Of a stretch of 25,349 nucleotides of DNA, positions 8,990 through 15,319 are shown in pieces (position 1 is the first letter of the stretch; every line of letters starts with the position of its first letter). Source of the stretch: Flavobacteriaceae bacterium (GTDB lineage: Bacteria; Bacteroidota; Bacteroidia; Flavobacteriales; Flavobacteriaceae); NCBI GenBank assembly GCA_002714815.1, contig PAYI01000011.1, positions 59,936-85,284 of the forward strand, written 5' to 3'. The position numbers and the translations under genes are program-made. The notes beneath the pieces were generated by a model. The model saw nothing but the letters and a program-made list of their open reading frames with translations, was not told the origin of the DNA and did no database searches.

Positions 8990-8997
8990 CAAAGATA
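8990..8997 (-). promoter_or_regulatory. Bacteroidota -7 box (TATCTTTG) for the GNAT gene
   Basis: The minus strand reads TATCTTTG, an exact TAnnTTTG match, about 18 bases before the TTG start at 8971. No TTG/TTTG -33 element is seen at the usual distance, so only the -7 half is supported. The implied leader is very short. Confidence 0.45.
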
Positions 8998-9013
8998 AAA
9001 TTCCTTAGAGCTA

Positions 9014-9046
9014 TTGAAATAAGATTACCCTGTTTTTTTATATTTG
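9014..9046 (+). promoter_or_regulatory. Bacteroidota promoter for the microprotein/lipoprotein pair
   Basis: TTG (9014-9016) lies 22 bases before TATATTTG (9039-9046), matching the TTTG / TAnnTTTG pattern known for Bacteroidota. The -7 box ends 20 bases before the microprotein ATG at 9067. The 22-base spacer is slightly long and only three of four -33 bases fit. Confidence 0.5.
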
Positions 9047-9066
9047 CGAAAATTTAATCTTATTTT

Positions 9067-9156
9067 ATGACTTCTGGAGGTGTTGCCGTTGTGGTTATAT
9101 TTACAATGATTGTAGTTCTTTTTGCTCTATTTTATGATATGAACAAAACAAAGTAA
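9067..9156 (+). CDS. 29-residue single-helix membrane microprotein
   Basis: A 29-codon frame (MTSGGVAVVV..., ending DMNKTK, stop TAA at 9154-9156) that is almost entirely one hydrophobic helix (residues 5-23) with a short polar, positively ending C-terminus. This is the make-up of one-helix regulatory or assembly microproteins such as KdpF or cbb3-oxidase helpers, though I recognise no specific family. Support for it being real: it starts 20 bases after an exact TAnnTTTG box, contains GC-rich codons (GGA GGT GTT GCC GTT GTG) unusual for noncoding DNA here, and ends 6 bases before the next gene's ATG. No Shine-Dalgarno is present, as is usual for the phylum. Function unknown. Confidence 0.6.
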   Translation: MTSGGVAVVVIFTMIVVLFALFYDMNKTK

Positions 9157-9162
9157 TTTATA

Positions 9163-9600
9163 ATGAGAAAGATTATAATTTGTATAACTCTATTTTTATC
9201 TTTTTCATGCTCGAAAGAAAAAAAGCAAGATATTCTTCTAGACAAATTAGATAATATAGTTTGGACCAGAGGCTCAAACTTTAAAGTTTTTAAAAGTAAT
9301 CCTTTTAGATTGATTTTAGTAGAGGATGGGATTTGTTTAGAATTTTCTGAAAGCCCAGTGGATATTAGAGGTAATGAATTTCAATATACTATTTTAGAAA
9401 ATGGAATTGATACATTAAAATTAGGATATAGAGTTAAAGGTGAAAGATTGAATCACTGTGGTACCTTTACCTACTATCTAGATAATGAAGGAGAATTAGT
9501 TAGAACCTACGATGAATGTAATTCTTTATATCCAACAAGTAATATCACTAGTTTTTATGAAGCTGATCAAGGACTTGATGTTCTTTGTCCTGAATTATAA
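9163..9600 (+). CDS. Small lipoprotein, unknown function
   Basis: 145 residues with a lipoprotein signal peptide (lipobox LSFSC, Cys16) followed by a mixed, probably beta-rich domain of about 120 residues containing several cysteines (CLEF, NHCGTF, DECNSL, DVLCPEL). No domain is recognised. A short single-domain lipoprotein with 'IVWTRGSNFKVF'-like beta strands could be a small lipocalin-like or stress-type envelope protein, but this is only shape. The ATG is 6 bases after the stop of the microprotein, so the two are almost certainly cotranscribed. About 150 bp of AT-rich DNA follows, in which I see no gene and no clear terminator. Confidence 0.7.
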   Translation: MRKIIICITLFLSFSCSKEKKQDILLDKLDNIVWTRGSNFKVFKSNPFRLILVEDGICLEFSESPVDIRGNEFQYTILENGIDTLKLGYRVKGERLNHCGTFTYYLDNEGELVRTYDECNSLYPTSNITSFYEADQGLDVLCPEL

Positions 9601-9752
9601 AATTAAAATTAGATCATTTATTTTAGTAATTACCTTTGTATTTAGCCCAGTTTCTCCCTTTAACAAACAACTCTTAAATTTTTACTTTTTAACTTATTCA
9701 ATAAATAATTTTTATATTTAAAATTATAACATAATAAACCAATTTAAAATAT

Positions 9753-10286
9753 ATGAGTGGTAAACTCAAGAACATTGATATTGAAGATTATTGGAATATA
9801 ATTAATTACAATTATAATCAGATCCAATTTGCTGAGGTTAAGGCTACAGCAGTAATATCTATTTACAGCTTGATTTTTGGGTTAGGTTATACCTTAGATA
9901 TTTTAGATGAGGAAAACATCTATTCTTTTACCCTCGGATTTGCTGGTGCGGTCCATATTTTATTACTTGGTGTATCCTTTTTTTTTATTATCGCATCTTT
10001 AAGGAGATGTGTAATGTGTATTTTACCTAGATTTAATTTTTCGGTTAAAAAATCCCCTCTTTTCTTTGGTGATGTTACAAAATACAAAGATTTTGATGTG
10101 TTTTTTGATTCTCTAGAAGAAGTATTAAATGATGAAAATACATATAGAAAGCATTTGACTCAATCTGTTTATGCAACTGCCAACATAGCTTCAACTAAAT
10201 TTTTAAATGTCAATAAAGGCCTAAAACATTTATTAAAATCATTAATATTTATTACTCTTTTTTTTATTAGCATCTATGCTATATAG
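9753..10286 (+). CDS. Pycsar-type membrane effector family protein (DUF5706 / PycTM-like)
   Basis: A 177-residue membrane protein matching from memory the pattern of the DUF5706 / Pycsar effector family: an N-terminal helix with NYNYNQIQFAEVKA (18-31) leading into TM1 (about 30-48), TM2 (about 60-82), then LPRFNFSVKKSPLFFGDV (91-108), a helical region with QSVYATANIASTKFLNVNK (137-155), and a C-terminal TM3 (161-177). In anti-phage Pycsar systems such proteins are activated by a cyclic pyrimidine nucleotide and damage the inner membrane; many flavobacterial relatives have no demonstrated role. Here the gene's last 8 bases overlap, tail to tail, those of a class III adenylate cyclase on the other strand. 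That is suggestive but is not the usual same-strand cyclase-effector operon. It has its own upstream region of about 150 bp with no clear promoter. Confidence 0.75.
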   Translation: MSGKLKNIDIEDYWNIINYNYNQIQFAEVKATAVISIYSLIFGLGYTLDILDEENIYSFTLGFAGAVHILLLGVSFFFIIASLRRCVMCILPRFNFSVKKSPLFFGDVTKYKDFDVFFDSLEEVLNDENTYRKHLTQSVYATANIASTKFLNVNKGLKHLLKSLIFITLFFISIYAI

Positions 10287-12240
10287 AATGGGTGAATTTC
10301 CAGTTTTTTACAGCTTTGGTTTTACCCTTAAGTATTAAATTTTCATTTCGATTAAAGCCATCTTTATTATCCAATTGCTGGAAAACACTATCTGATATAA
10401 TTATTTCTCCTGGTCTTGCAGCAGAACATAATCTAGAAGCTAAATTTACAGTATCCCCAATAACTGTATAATTCATTTGCTGTTCTGATCCTATGTTCCC
10501 ACAGATTACCTTACCAAAGTTAATCCCTATACCAATATTTAAATCTGGATAACCCTGACCTTTCATTTGTTTATTAAATTCATCAAGAGTTGTAAACATT
10601 TCTTTAGCAGTAGTAACTGCATTTAAAATATCATCTGCTTTTTTTAAAGGAGCGCCATATAATACCATAAGTTCATCACCTATAATTTTATCGAGTGTCC
10701 CATTATATTTAAAAACAACATCAATCATTTTATCAAAAAAGCTATTCAAAAGAGTGACTACTTTTGATGGCTCTAAACGTTCTGACATTGAGGTAAATCC
10801 TCTGATATCTGAAAAAAGCACACATACTTCTTGTTCAGCTCCCCCAAGTTCCAAAGAATCCTCATTTAGCAATAATTCATCTACAATATTTTCTGATACA
10901 TATTTTTTAAAAGTTGACTTTACTTTATTTATATCAGATAAATCTTCAAAAGAAATTACTGATCCAGAATTTATCCCCTCATCAAAAACAGGAGAGATAG
11001 TTAAGTTTATATTGGTTTCGTTGTTGTCTTGTTTTCTAATTCTTAAATTTTCTTCGTAAAGTATGTGATTTCTACTTTCGGCAAACTCTATAAGTTCTAA
11101 AAGATTAGGGTTTTCTTCAAATACAATTGCATAATGATTATCTAAAAGCAGTGACTTATTAAGTTGAAAAATTTCAATTGCTGAATCATTTATGTATTCA
11201 ATTTCCCCCATCAAATTAATTTTTACGATGCCTGTAGATATTGAGGACATTATGTTATCTATCAATTTTTTTGATTTATTTACATTATCAAGAAGAATAA
11301 TATTATTGTAAGAGAGGGAGATTTTTTTGACTACTGAATTAAAAAATCTTAAATCATATTGGGTAAAATCAATAAAATCTTTTCTACTTTCTTTATCATA
11401 AAGTATAATACAACCATTAAGGTTTTTATCATTTAGAAAAGGTCCAAGGAGAGCGTTTTTTTGTGAGAACGATAAAAGTGGAAACTCATCAGATGAATCT
11501 AGAATTAAAGATTTTTTTTCTTTTTTTAAAATTGATAAAACCCCCTTATTTTCTCTAAAAATTTTTTTCCCAAGATCATCATCTATTCCAAGTGTTGCTT
11601 TTAATTCATATATGCCAGAGTTAGGCTCCTTTGATAAAATAAGTCCTTTAGAGGCATTCATTGTAAAAACAAGGTATTCCAAAAGGTTTTGAAATAAAAT
11701 TTCTGATTCACTTGTCCCACTTAGTAATTCTGAAATATCCAAAAATGATTCAATTTCTAATTTTTTATCCCTTAAATCTGAGGTGTTTTTACTTAGCTTT
11801 TTACTTAAAAGTATTTCTCTAAAGTTTGATTCAATCAAATGCTTGAAGTATTCAATAATCTTAATTAGCTCCTCATCGACAATTTTAGGATTATATAAAT
11901 AAAAAGCTCCCATGTAAGAAGCCTTAATTTTTAATCCAGTAACTAATCCTTTGTCTTTATGGGGTAAATTTTCATATCCAAGAAAAAGGTTAGATTGAAA
12001 ATATTTGGAAATTTTAGAGTAGTGGAATAAGTTTTTCTTTGAAAATAGATTTGAAAAGTCAAGATTATCTATCTTAAAAAAAATTGATTTTTTTGATTTA
12101 GAAAAAAGATTTTTATTGTTTAAGAAAAAAAATACACTAAAATTTTTCCTTTCTAACCATTCTATAATTAATTCAATTTTTTTCTTTGGAAGTTTCTCTT
12201 TGTCATAGTCCTTCGAAAAAGAGGAAAAATCAAATTGCAT
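10279..12240 (-). CDS. GAF/PAS-regulated class III adenylate cyclase
   Basis: 653 residues, predicted soluble. In order: a weak GAF-like region (about 30-145), a coiled linker (145-165), a GAF domain (about 165-310), a PAS domain (about 325-440), and a class III nucleotidyl cyclase domain (about 468-625). Catalytic residues are intact: metal-binding Asp478 (LFSDIRGF) and Asp522 (IIGDELM), the substrate-base pair Lys518 and Thr592 (NYTVIGD), and Asn599/Arg603 (VNLASRL). The Lys/Thr pair is that of class IIIb enzymes making cAMP. The ATG at 12240 is 1 base after the STAS stop, so translation is probably coupled and the cyclase is the third gene of a kinase-STAS-cyclase operon. STAS-controlled activity is inferred from this. 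The 3' end overlaps the Pycsar-type effector by 8 bp. Confidence 0.9.
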   Translation of the reverse strand: MQFDFSSFSKDYDKEKLPKKKIELIIEWLERKNFSVFFFLNNKNLFSKSKKSIFFKIDNLDFSNLFSKKNLFHYSKISKYFQSNLFLGYENLPHKDKGLVTGLKIKASYMGAFYLYNPKIVDEELIKIIEYFKHLIESNFREILLSKKLSKNTSDLRDKKLEIESFLDISELLSGTSESEILFQNLLEYLVFTMNASKGLILSKEPNSGIYELKATLGIDDDLGKKIFRENKGVLSILKKEKKSLILDSSDEFPLLSFSQKNALLGPFLNDKNLNGCIILYDKESRKDFIDFTQYDLRFFNSVVKKISLSYNNIILLDNVNKSKKLIDNIMSSISTGIVKINLMGEIEYINDSAIEIFQLNKSLLLDNHYAIVFEENPNLLELIEFAESRNHILYEENLRIRKQDNNETNINLTISPVFDEGINSGSVISFEDLSDINKVKSTFKKYVSENIVDELLLNEDSLELGGAEQEVCVLFSDIRGFTSMSERLEPSKVVTLLNSFFDKMIDVVFKYNGTLDKIIGDELMVLYGAPLKKADDILNAVTTAKEMFTTLDEFNKQMKGQGYPDLNIGIGINFGKVICGNIGSEQQMNYTVIGDTVNLASRLCSAARPGEIIISDSVFQQLDNKDGFNRNENLILKGKTKAVKNWKFTHSI

Positions 12241-12241
12241 T

Positions 12242-12583
12242 TTAACCCAGCTTTTCTATGGCTGCTTCTTCATTTTCGAAAGTTTCACAATATTTGGTCA
12301 ACCCCATTATTTTGAAAGTTTTAGCAATTATTGGAGCCAGGTTGCAAAAATTTAAAGACCCATCTATAGATTGAAGGTCCTCTATTATTTCAATTAGTAT
12401 TGAAGCACCAATACTGTTTACAATTTTAGAATTTTCTAGATTAATTAGAAAGCTTTTATGTCCATTTTTAATCTCTTCATCTGCTATAACTTTTAGTGCC
12501 TCTCCTAAATCTTTATTAAAATAACCTTCAGTTGAAATGATTACGATTCCATCTTTAATAGTCTTATCTGTAATACTACTCAT
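12242..12583 (-). CDS. STAS-domain anti-sigma factor antagonist-like protein (RsbV/SpoIIAA type)
   Basis: A 113-residue stand-alone STAS domain, the switch protein of partner-switching relays: phosphorylated by an RsbW/SpoIIAB-type kinase and dephosphorylated by a SpoIIE/RsbU-type phosphatase. The conserved loop is KIVNSIGASILIEII (53-67). Ser57 lies in the D/N-S-x-G position where RsbV and SpoIIAA carry their phosphorylated serine pair; here the second position is Ile58, so only one candidate phosphosite remains in the loop (Ser61 is nearby). The ATG overlaps the last 8 bases of the kinase gene (ATGAGTAG) and the stop is 1 base before the cyclase ATG. No sigma factor or anti-sigma gene is nearby, so the controlled partner may be the cyclase. 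Confidence 0.88.
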   Translation of the reverse strand: MSSITDKTIKDGIVIISTEGYFNKDLGEALKVIADEEIKNGHKSFLINLENSKIVNSIGASILIEIIEDLQSIDGSLNFCNLAPIIAKTFKIMGLTKYCETFENEEAAIEKLG

Positions 12584-13001
12584 CGGTATCTTTATTTTTT
12601 GTCATTGTTAGTGTTGTCCCTGTATTGTCGGATTCATAATCAACTTTATCCATCAGCTCTTTAATTAGCATCAAACCCCAGCCTCTTTTTCTTTCATCTG
12701 ATTTGAGTTTTTGATCAATATTAGGTAATTCAATAGAAGAAGCATCAAATCCAACACCTCTATCTATTACTTTTATTGTAAGGTTTTCATCACTTATTAT
12801 AAAGTGAATATAGATATCTTCCTTAGTCTCAGAATGTTCAAATGCATTAATACAAGCTTCAATAAGTGCCATTGAAATTTCAGCTGATTTCTCTTCAGGC
12901 AAACTCATATGCTTTGCAACAACATCAGAGGTGTGCGTTGCAACCAGCTCCATGTCCTTTAGAATAGGAAGTTTTAGTTCAACTGTTGGGTTTTTCTTCA
13001 T
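12576..13001 (-). CDS. RsbW/SpoIIAB-type serine kinase (HATPase_c_2)
   Basis: A 141-residue GHKL-fold ATPase of the anti-sigma-kinase type. Motifs: N box ALIEACINAFEHS (45-57, Mg-binding Asn52), G1 box DRGVGFD (80-86) and G2 box RGWGL (106-110). This size and the missing dimerisation and transmembrane parts separate it from sensor histidine kinases. Known relatives bind ATP, phosphorylate a STAS partner and sequester a target. First gene of the kinase-STAS-cyclase operon, with 8-base overlap to the STAS gene. The ATG at 13001 faces, across 90 bp, the first lipoprotein cassette gene on the other strand. Its target is inferred to be the cyclase or an unlinked factor; no sigma factor lies in the window. 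Confidence 0.9.
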   Translation of the reverse strand: MKKNPTVELKLPILKDMELVATHTSDVVAKHMSLPEEKSAEISMALIEACINAFEHSETKEDIYIHFIISDENLTIKVIDRGVGFDASSIELPNIDQKLKSDERKRGWGLMLIKELMDKVDYESDNTGTTLTMTKNKDTDE

Positions 13002-13024
13002 TTTAAAAATTGGTTTATGAATAC

Positions 13025-13055
13025 TTGCATCTAATTTAGATAAAATTTATATTTA
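13025..13055 (+). promoter_or_regulatory. Promoter for the lipoprotein cassettes, with nested palindrome
   Basis: TTG (13025-13027) and TATATTTA (13048-13055) are separated by 20 bases, a near match to the Bacteroidota TTTG / TAnnTTTG pattern (last base A rather than G). The palindrome ATCTAA-T-TTAGAT (13029-13041) lies exactly between the two boxes, where an operator could act. The region is shared with the divergent kinase operon. Confidence 0.4.
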
Positions 13056-13091
13056 TAGAAAATTAATCATAAATCAATTAAAATTTCTAAA

Positions 13092-14027
13092 ATGAAATTT
13101 ACTAAAATATTTACGGCTTTAGCAATCTTACTATTATACTCTTGTGTAGATTCACCTAAAAAAAATGAAGAAGTAAAAAACGAAAAAGAGACGATTTTAG
13201 ATGGGTTTTGGGTCAGAAAGGGTACCATGCAAATTGTAAATAATGTAACCGTTGACACTTTATTTTATGGTATTGATATAGATCCAATAAGACAAGTCAA
13301 AGCTTATTCAAATAAAAATATTTTTTGGATTAACAACGTTAAGAATCAGAATAGTGCTTGGAAAGCTGGCAGTGGAGGATATGGAAAATTTGAAATTACT
13401 AAAGATACATTGACAGAATATATGTCTCATGGTTCAGGCGGTATGGGTGCTTCAATGAGGTATGTAAGAGATTCTTTAAATCAGAAATCTGTAAAGTTTG
13501 ATTTTGCTTATAATTTAAATGGTAAATTCTACACACAGTTTGGTGGTGGTGTTCCAAGTCCAGATGAAAATACAACATATGCTGAATTTTATGAAAAACT
13601 TCCATCATTGAGAAAATCCAAAATGGATGGTGTATGGAAAAGAGTTTATGAAATTTCCTATGTTAATGGAATTGCTGTTGATACAACATCAGTACCAACA
13701 GGGGCTATACTTGACGTTAAAGTTTTTAAAGACGGTTACTACCTAGTCCAAGTTGATCAAACGAGATTAATTAATGACCAATCAAAACCTGGCTATGGTG
13801 GAGGTGGCGGATTTGGACAATTTGAATACAATAATGGTAACTTAGTAGAATATGGAGAATTTACAAGTGGTATGTGGAACTTCCCTGAAAATAAACCTAG
13901 AGATAAGGAGAAAGCTCATTATGCATCAGTTTCATTTTATGATGACGATATGTACATCCAAATTACAAAAGACACACTTGAGCAGGGATTAGCAGGTAGA
14001 GGAGTTGTGTATAAACGTGTTCAATAA
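13092..14027 (+). CDS. Two-domain lipoprotein, cassette copy 1
   Basis: 311 residues with a lipoprotein signal peptide (lipobox LLYSC, Cys18) and two related domains of about 135 residues. Each begins with an aromatic D-G-x-W motif followed by VN...VDT: DGFWVRKGTMQIVNNVTVDT (37-56) and DGVWKRVYEISYVNGIAVDT (179-198). Each also has a glycine-rich turn (GSGGYGKF at 93-100; GGGGGFGQFEY at 236-246). The pattern suggests small lipocalin-like beta barrels, but I do not recognise the family. A paralogue of the same architecture is at 14393-15298, with the matching C-terminus GRGVVYKR. First gene of a four-gene run with gaps of 11, 9 and 21 bases. Its position beside the kinase operon and sensor 2 suggests an envelope component of the same pathway (inference). 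Confidence 0.8.
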   Translation: MKFTKIFTALAILLLYSCVDSPKKNEEVKNEKETILDGFWVRKGTMQIVNNVTVDTLFYGIDIDPIRQVKAYSNKNIFWINNVKNQNSAWKAGSGGYGKFEITKDTLTEYMSHGSGGMGASMRYVRDSLNQKSVKFDFAYNLNGKFYTQFGGGVPSPDENTTYAEFYEKLPSLRKSKMDGVWKRVYEISYVNGIAVDTTSVPTGAILDVKVFKDGYYLVQVDQTRLINDQSKPGYGGGGGFGQFEYNNGNLVEYGEFTSGMWNFPENKPRDKEKAHYASVSFYDDDMYIQITKDTLEQGLAGRGVVYKRVQ

Positions 14028-14038
14028 ACCTTCAGACA

Positions 14039-14383
14039 ATGAAAAAAGCTTTATTTCTTATAATTGTTGTTTTTTGTTTGAGCTATTCATGTTCTAATGC
14101 TGAAGCCAAACAAAAAAATAATAAATCTAATGTTTTTGATAAAATTGACAAGAGAGACAAAAAACTCTTCACCCAAACAGAAAAAATTAATTCTTACAAC
14201 AAATCCATAAATAATTCTAACTTGAATAATAAAGCCCCAAAAGGTGGGTCAAGTTATAGCGGATATGGATCTTTAAACAACAAAAAGATTCAAAAAACTA
14301 ACAATCAAACTTTTTCCAAAAAGAAAAAAATAAGTAAACCAAAAATGTCGAATGCTGGATTTTCAGCCTACTCGACAAATTAA
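14039..14383 (+). CDS. Lys/Asn-rich small lipoprotein, cassette copy 1
   Basis: 114 residues with a lipoprotein signal peptide (lipobox LSYSC, Cys18). The mature part is low-complexity and probably disordered, rich in Lys, Asn and Ser, and strongly basic. Its partner copy at 15320-15664 has the same length and the same order of motifs: FDKIDKRDKKLFTQTEK, then YSGYGS, then a lysine-rich stretch, then the terminal FSAYSTN. Conservation of the C-terminal SAYSTN despite a divergent middle suggests that the end is recognised by something. A basic tail could bind peptidoglycan, LPS or nucleic acid (inference). Starts 11 bases after the two-domain lipoprotein. No family recognised. Confidence 0.7.
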   Translation: MKKALFLIIVVFCLSYSCSNAEAKQKNNKSNVFDKIDKRDKKLFTQTEKINSYNKSINNSNLNNKAPKGGSSYSGYGSLNNKKIQKTNNQTFSKKKKISKPKMSNAGFSAYSTN

Positions 14384-14392
14384 AACATTAAC

Positions 14393-15298
14393 ATGAAAAA
14401 AATATTATTACCAATTACACTTTCAATAATTATATTCTCTTGTGGGAATAATAATAACTTAAAGGATAATTCAAGTCCTGAAATATATGGTTTTTGGAAT
14501 AGACTTGGGACAATACGCTATGTTAACAATATTCCCGTTGACACATCTCTTATCAAAAATTCTAAAAACCCATGGTTTAAACAAATAAAGGTTTATAAAG
14601 ATGGAAATGTGATTTGGATTAATAATGCACGTGACACACTTACTCCTTGGAAAGGCGGAAGTGGAGGATATGGAAAAATTAAAATTCATTCATCAGACTC
14701 ACTTACCGAAATGATTTCAAATGGAACGGGTTCATGGGGTACATATGTGAAAAATAATAAAGACTCTTTAGACATACCATATATGACATTTGGAATATCA
14801 GCTGATATAAAAGGAAATGCCTACAACCAAAAGTGGGGAAATAACTTCGAACAATCTGAATATTGGGGTAGAATGGAAAAGCTTCAGGGGAAAACAAAAT
14901 TTGATGGGGCCTGGAAAAGAGTTTACCAAATAAACTTTGTAAATGGAATCGCAGTAGATACTACTTCAGTTCCTAGTGATGCGGTTTTAGATGCGAAAAT
15001 ATTTTCAGATGGGTATTATACTTATCAAGTTGATCAAACTGGTTTAGCTGATCCTGAAAAACCTGAGTATGGTGGTTATGGTGGATACGGTACATTCGAG
15101 TATAATGAAGAGAAAAATATTCTAACGGAATACCAAGAATGGGGATCAGGAGGACAAGTTGGTTCGTCACCGCCAAAATCAAATCCAATTTATCATGATA
15201 TAAAATTTTATAATGATGATCTATTTCTACAGATTGGTATAGATTCTTTAGAAGGAAATCAAGCAGGAAGAGGTTTAGTATATAAAAGAATTAAATAA
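14393..15298 (+). CDS. Two-domain lipoprotein, cassette copy 2
   Basis: 301 residues, paralogue of the protein at 13092-14027. Lipobox IIFSC (Cys17). Domain 1 opens with YGFWNRLGTIRYVNNIPVDT (32-51) and domain 2 with DGAWKRVYQINFVNGIAVDT (171-190). The glycine turns are GGSGGYGKI (88-96) and a GGYGGYGTFEY segment near 227-237. Both proteins end GRG(V/L)VYKR. The second domains of the two copies resemble each other more than the first domains do, for instance VNGIAVDTTSVP is identical, so this half is probably under stronger constraint. ATG is 9 bases after the first small lipoprotein; a 21-base gap precedes the second one. Family and function unknown; envelope location is supported by the lipobox. 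Confidence 0.8.
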   Translation: MKKILLPITLSIIIFSCGNNNNLKDNSSPEIYGFWNRLGTIRYVNNIPVDTSLIKNSKNPWFKQIKVYKDGNVIWINNARDTLTPWKGGSGGYGKIKIHSSDSLTEMISNGTGSWGTYVKNNKDSLDIPYMTFGISADIKGNAYNQKWGNNFEQSEYWGRMEKLQGKTKFDGAWKRVYQINFVNGIAVDTTSVPSDAVLDAKIFSDGYYTYQVDQTGLADPEKPEYGGYGGYGTFEYNEEKNILTEYQEWGSGGQVGSSPPKSNPIYHDIKFYNDDLFLQIGIDSLEGNQAGRGLVYKRIK

Positions 15299-15319
15299 AA
15301 TGTTTATTTTTATAGTAAG

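Larger units (their letters stand above)
13092..14383 (+). repeat. Two-gene lipoprotein cassette, copy 1
   Basis: First unit of a tandem duplication: a two-domain lipoprotein (311 residues) plus a 114-residue Lys-rich lipoprotein. The second unit is 14393-15664. Protein similarity is clear along both genes, whereas DNA identity is patchy (for example AGTGGAGGATATGGAAAA is shared), so the duplication is old. Confidence 0.8.

Noticed and set aside
9713..9720. TATATTTA as the promoter of the Pycsar-type effector
   Set aside because: The last base deviates from TAnnTTTG, no TTG lies at the right distance, and such strings are common in this AT-rich DNA.
9512..9721. Plus-strand 69-codon hydrophobic frame overlapping the end of the small lipoprotein
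   Set aside because: Starts out of frame inside the lipoprotein gene and reads into AT-rich intergenic DNA; hydrophobicity is expected from T-rich sequence.
9753..13001. A complete canonical anti-phage Pycsar locus
   Set aside because: The effector-like gene is on the opposite strand from the cyclase, the cyclase has GAF/PAS domains and cAMP-type base-recognition residues, and no other defence or mobile gene is near. Only the family resemblance is kept.
13067..14897. Several minus-strand frames of 60-72 codons across the lipoprotein cassettes
   Set aside because: All are antisense to well-supported lipoprotein genes and lack their own starts or conserved features.
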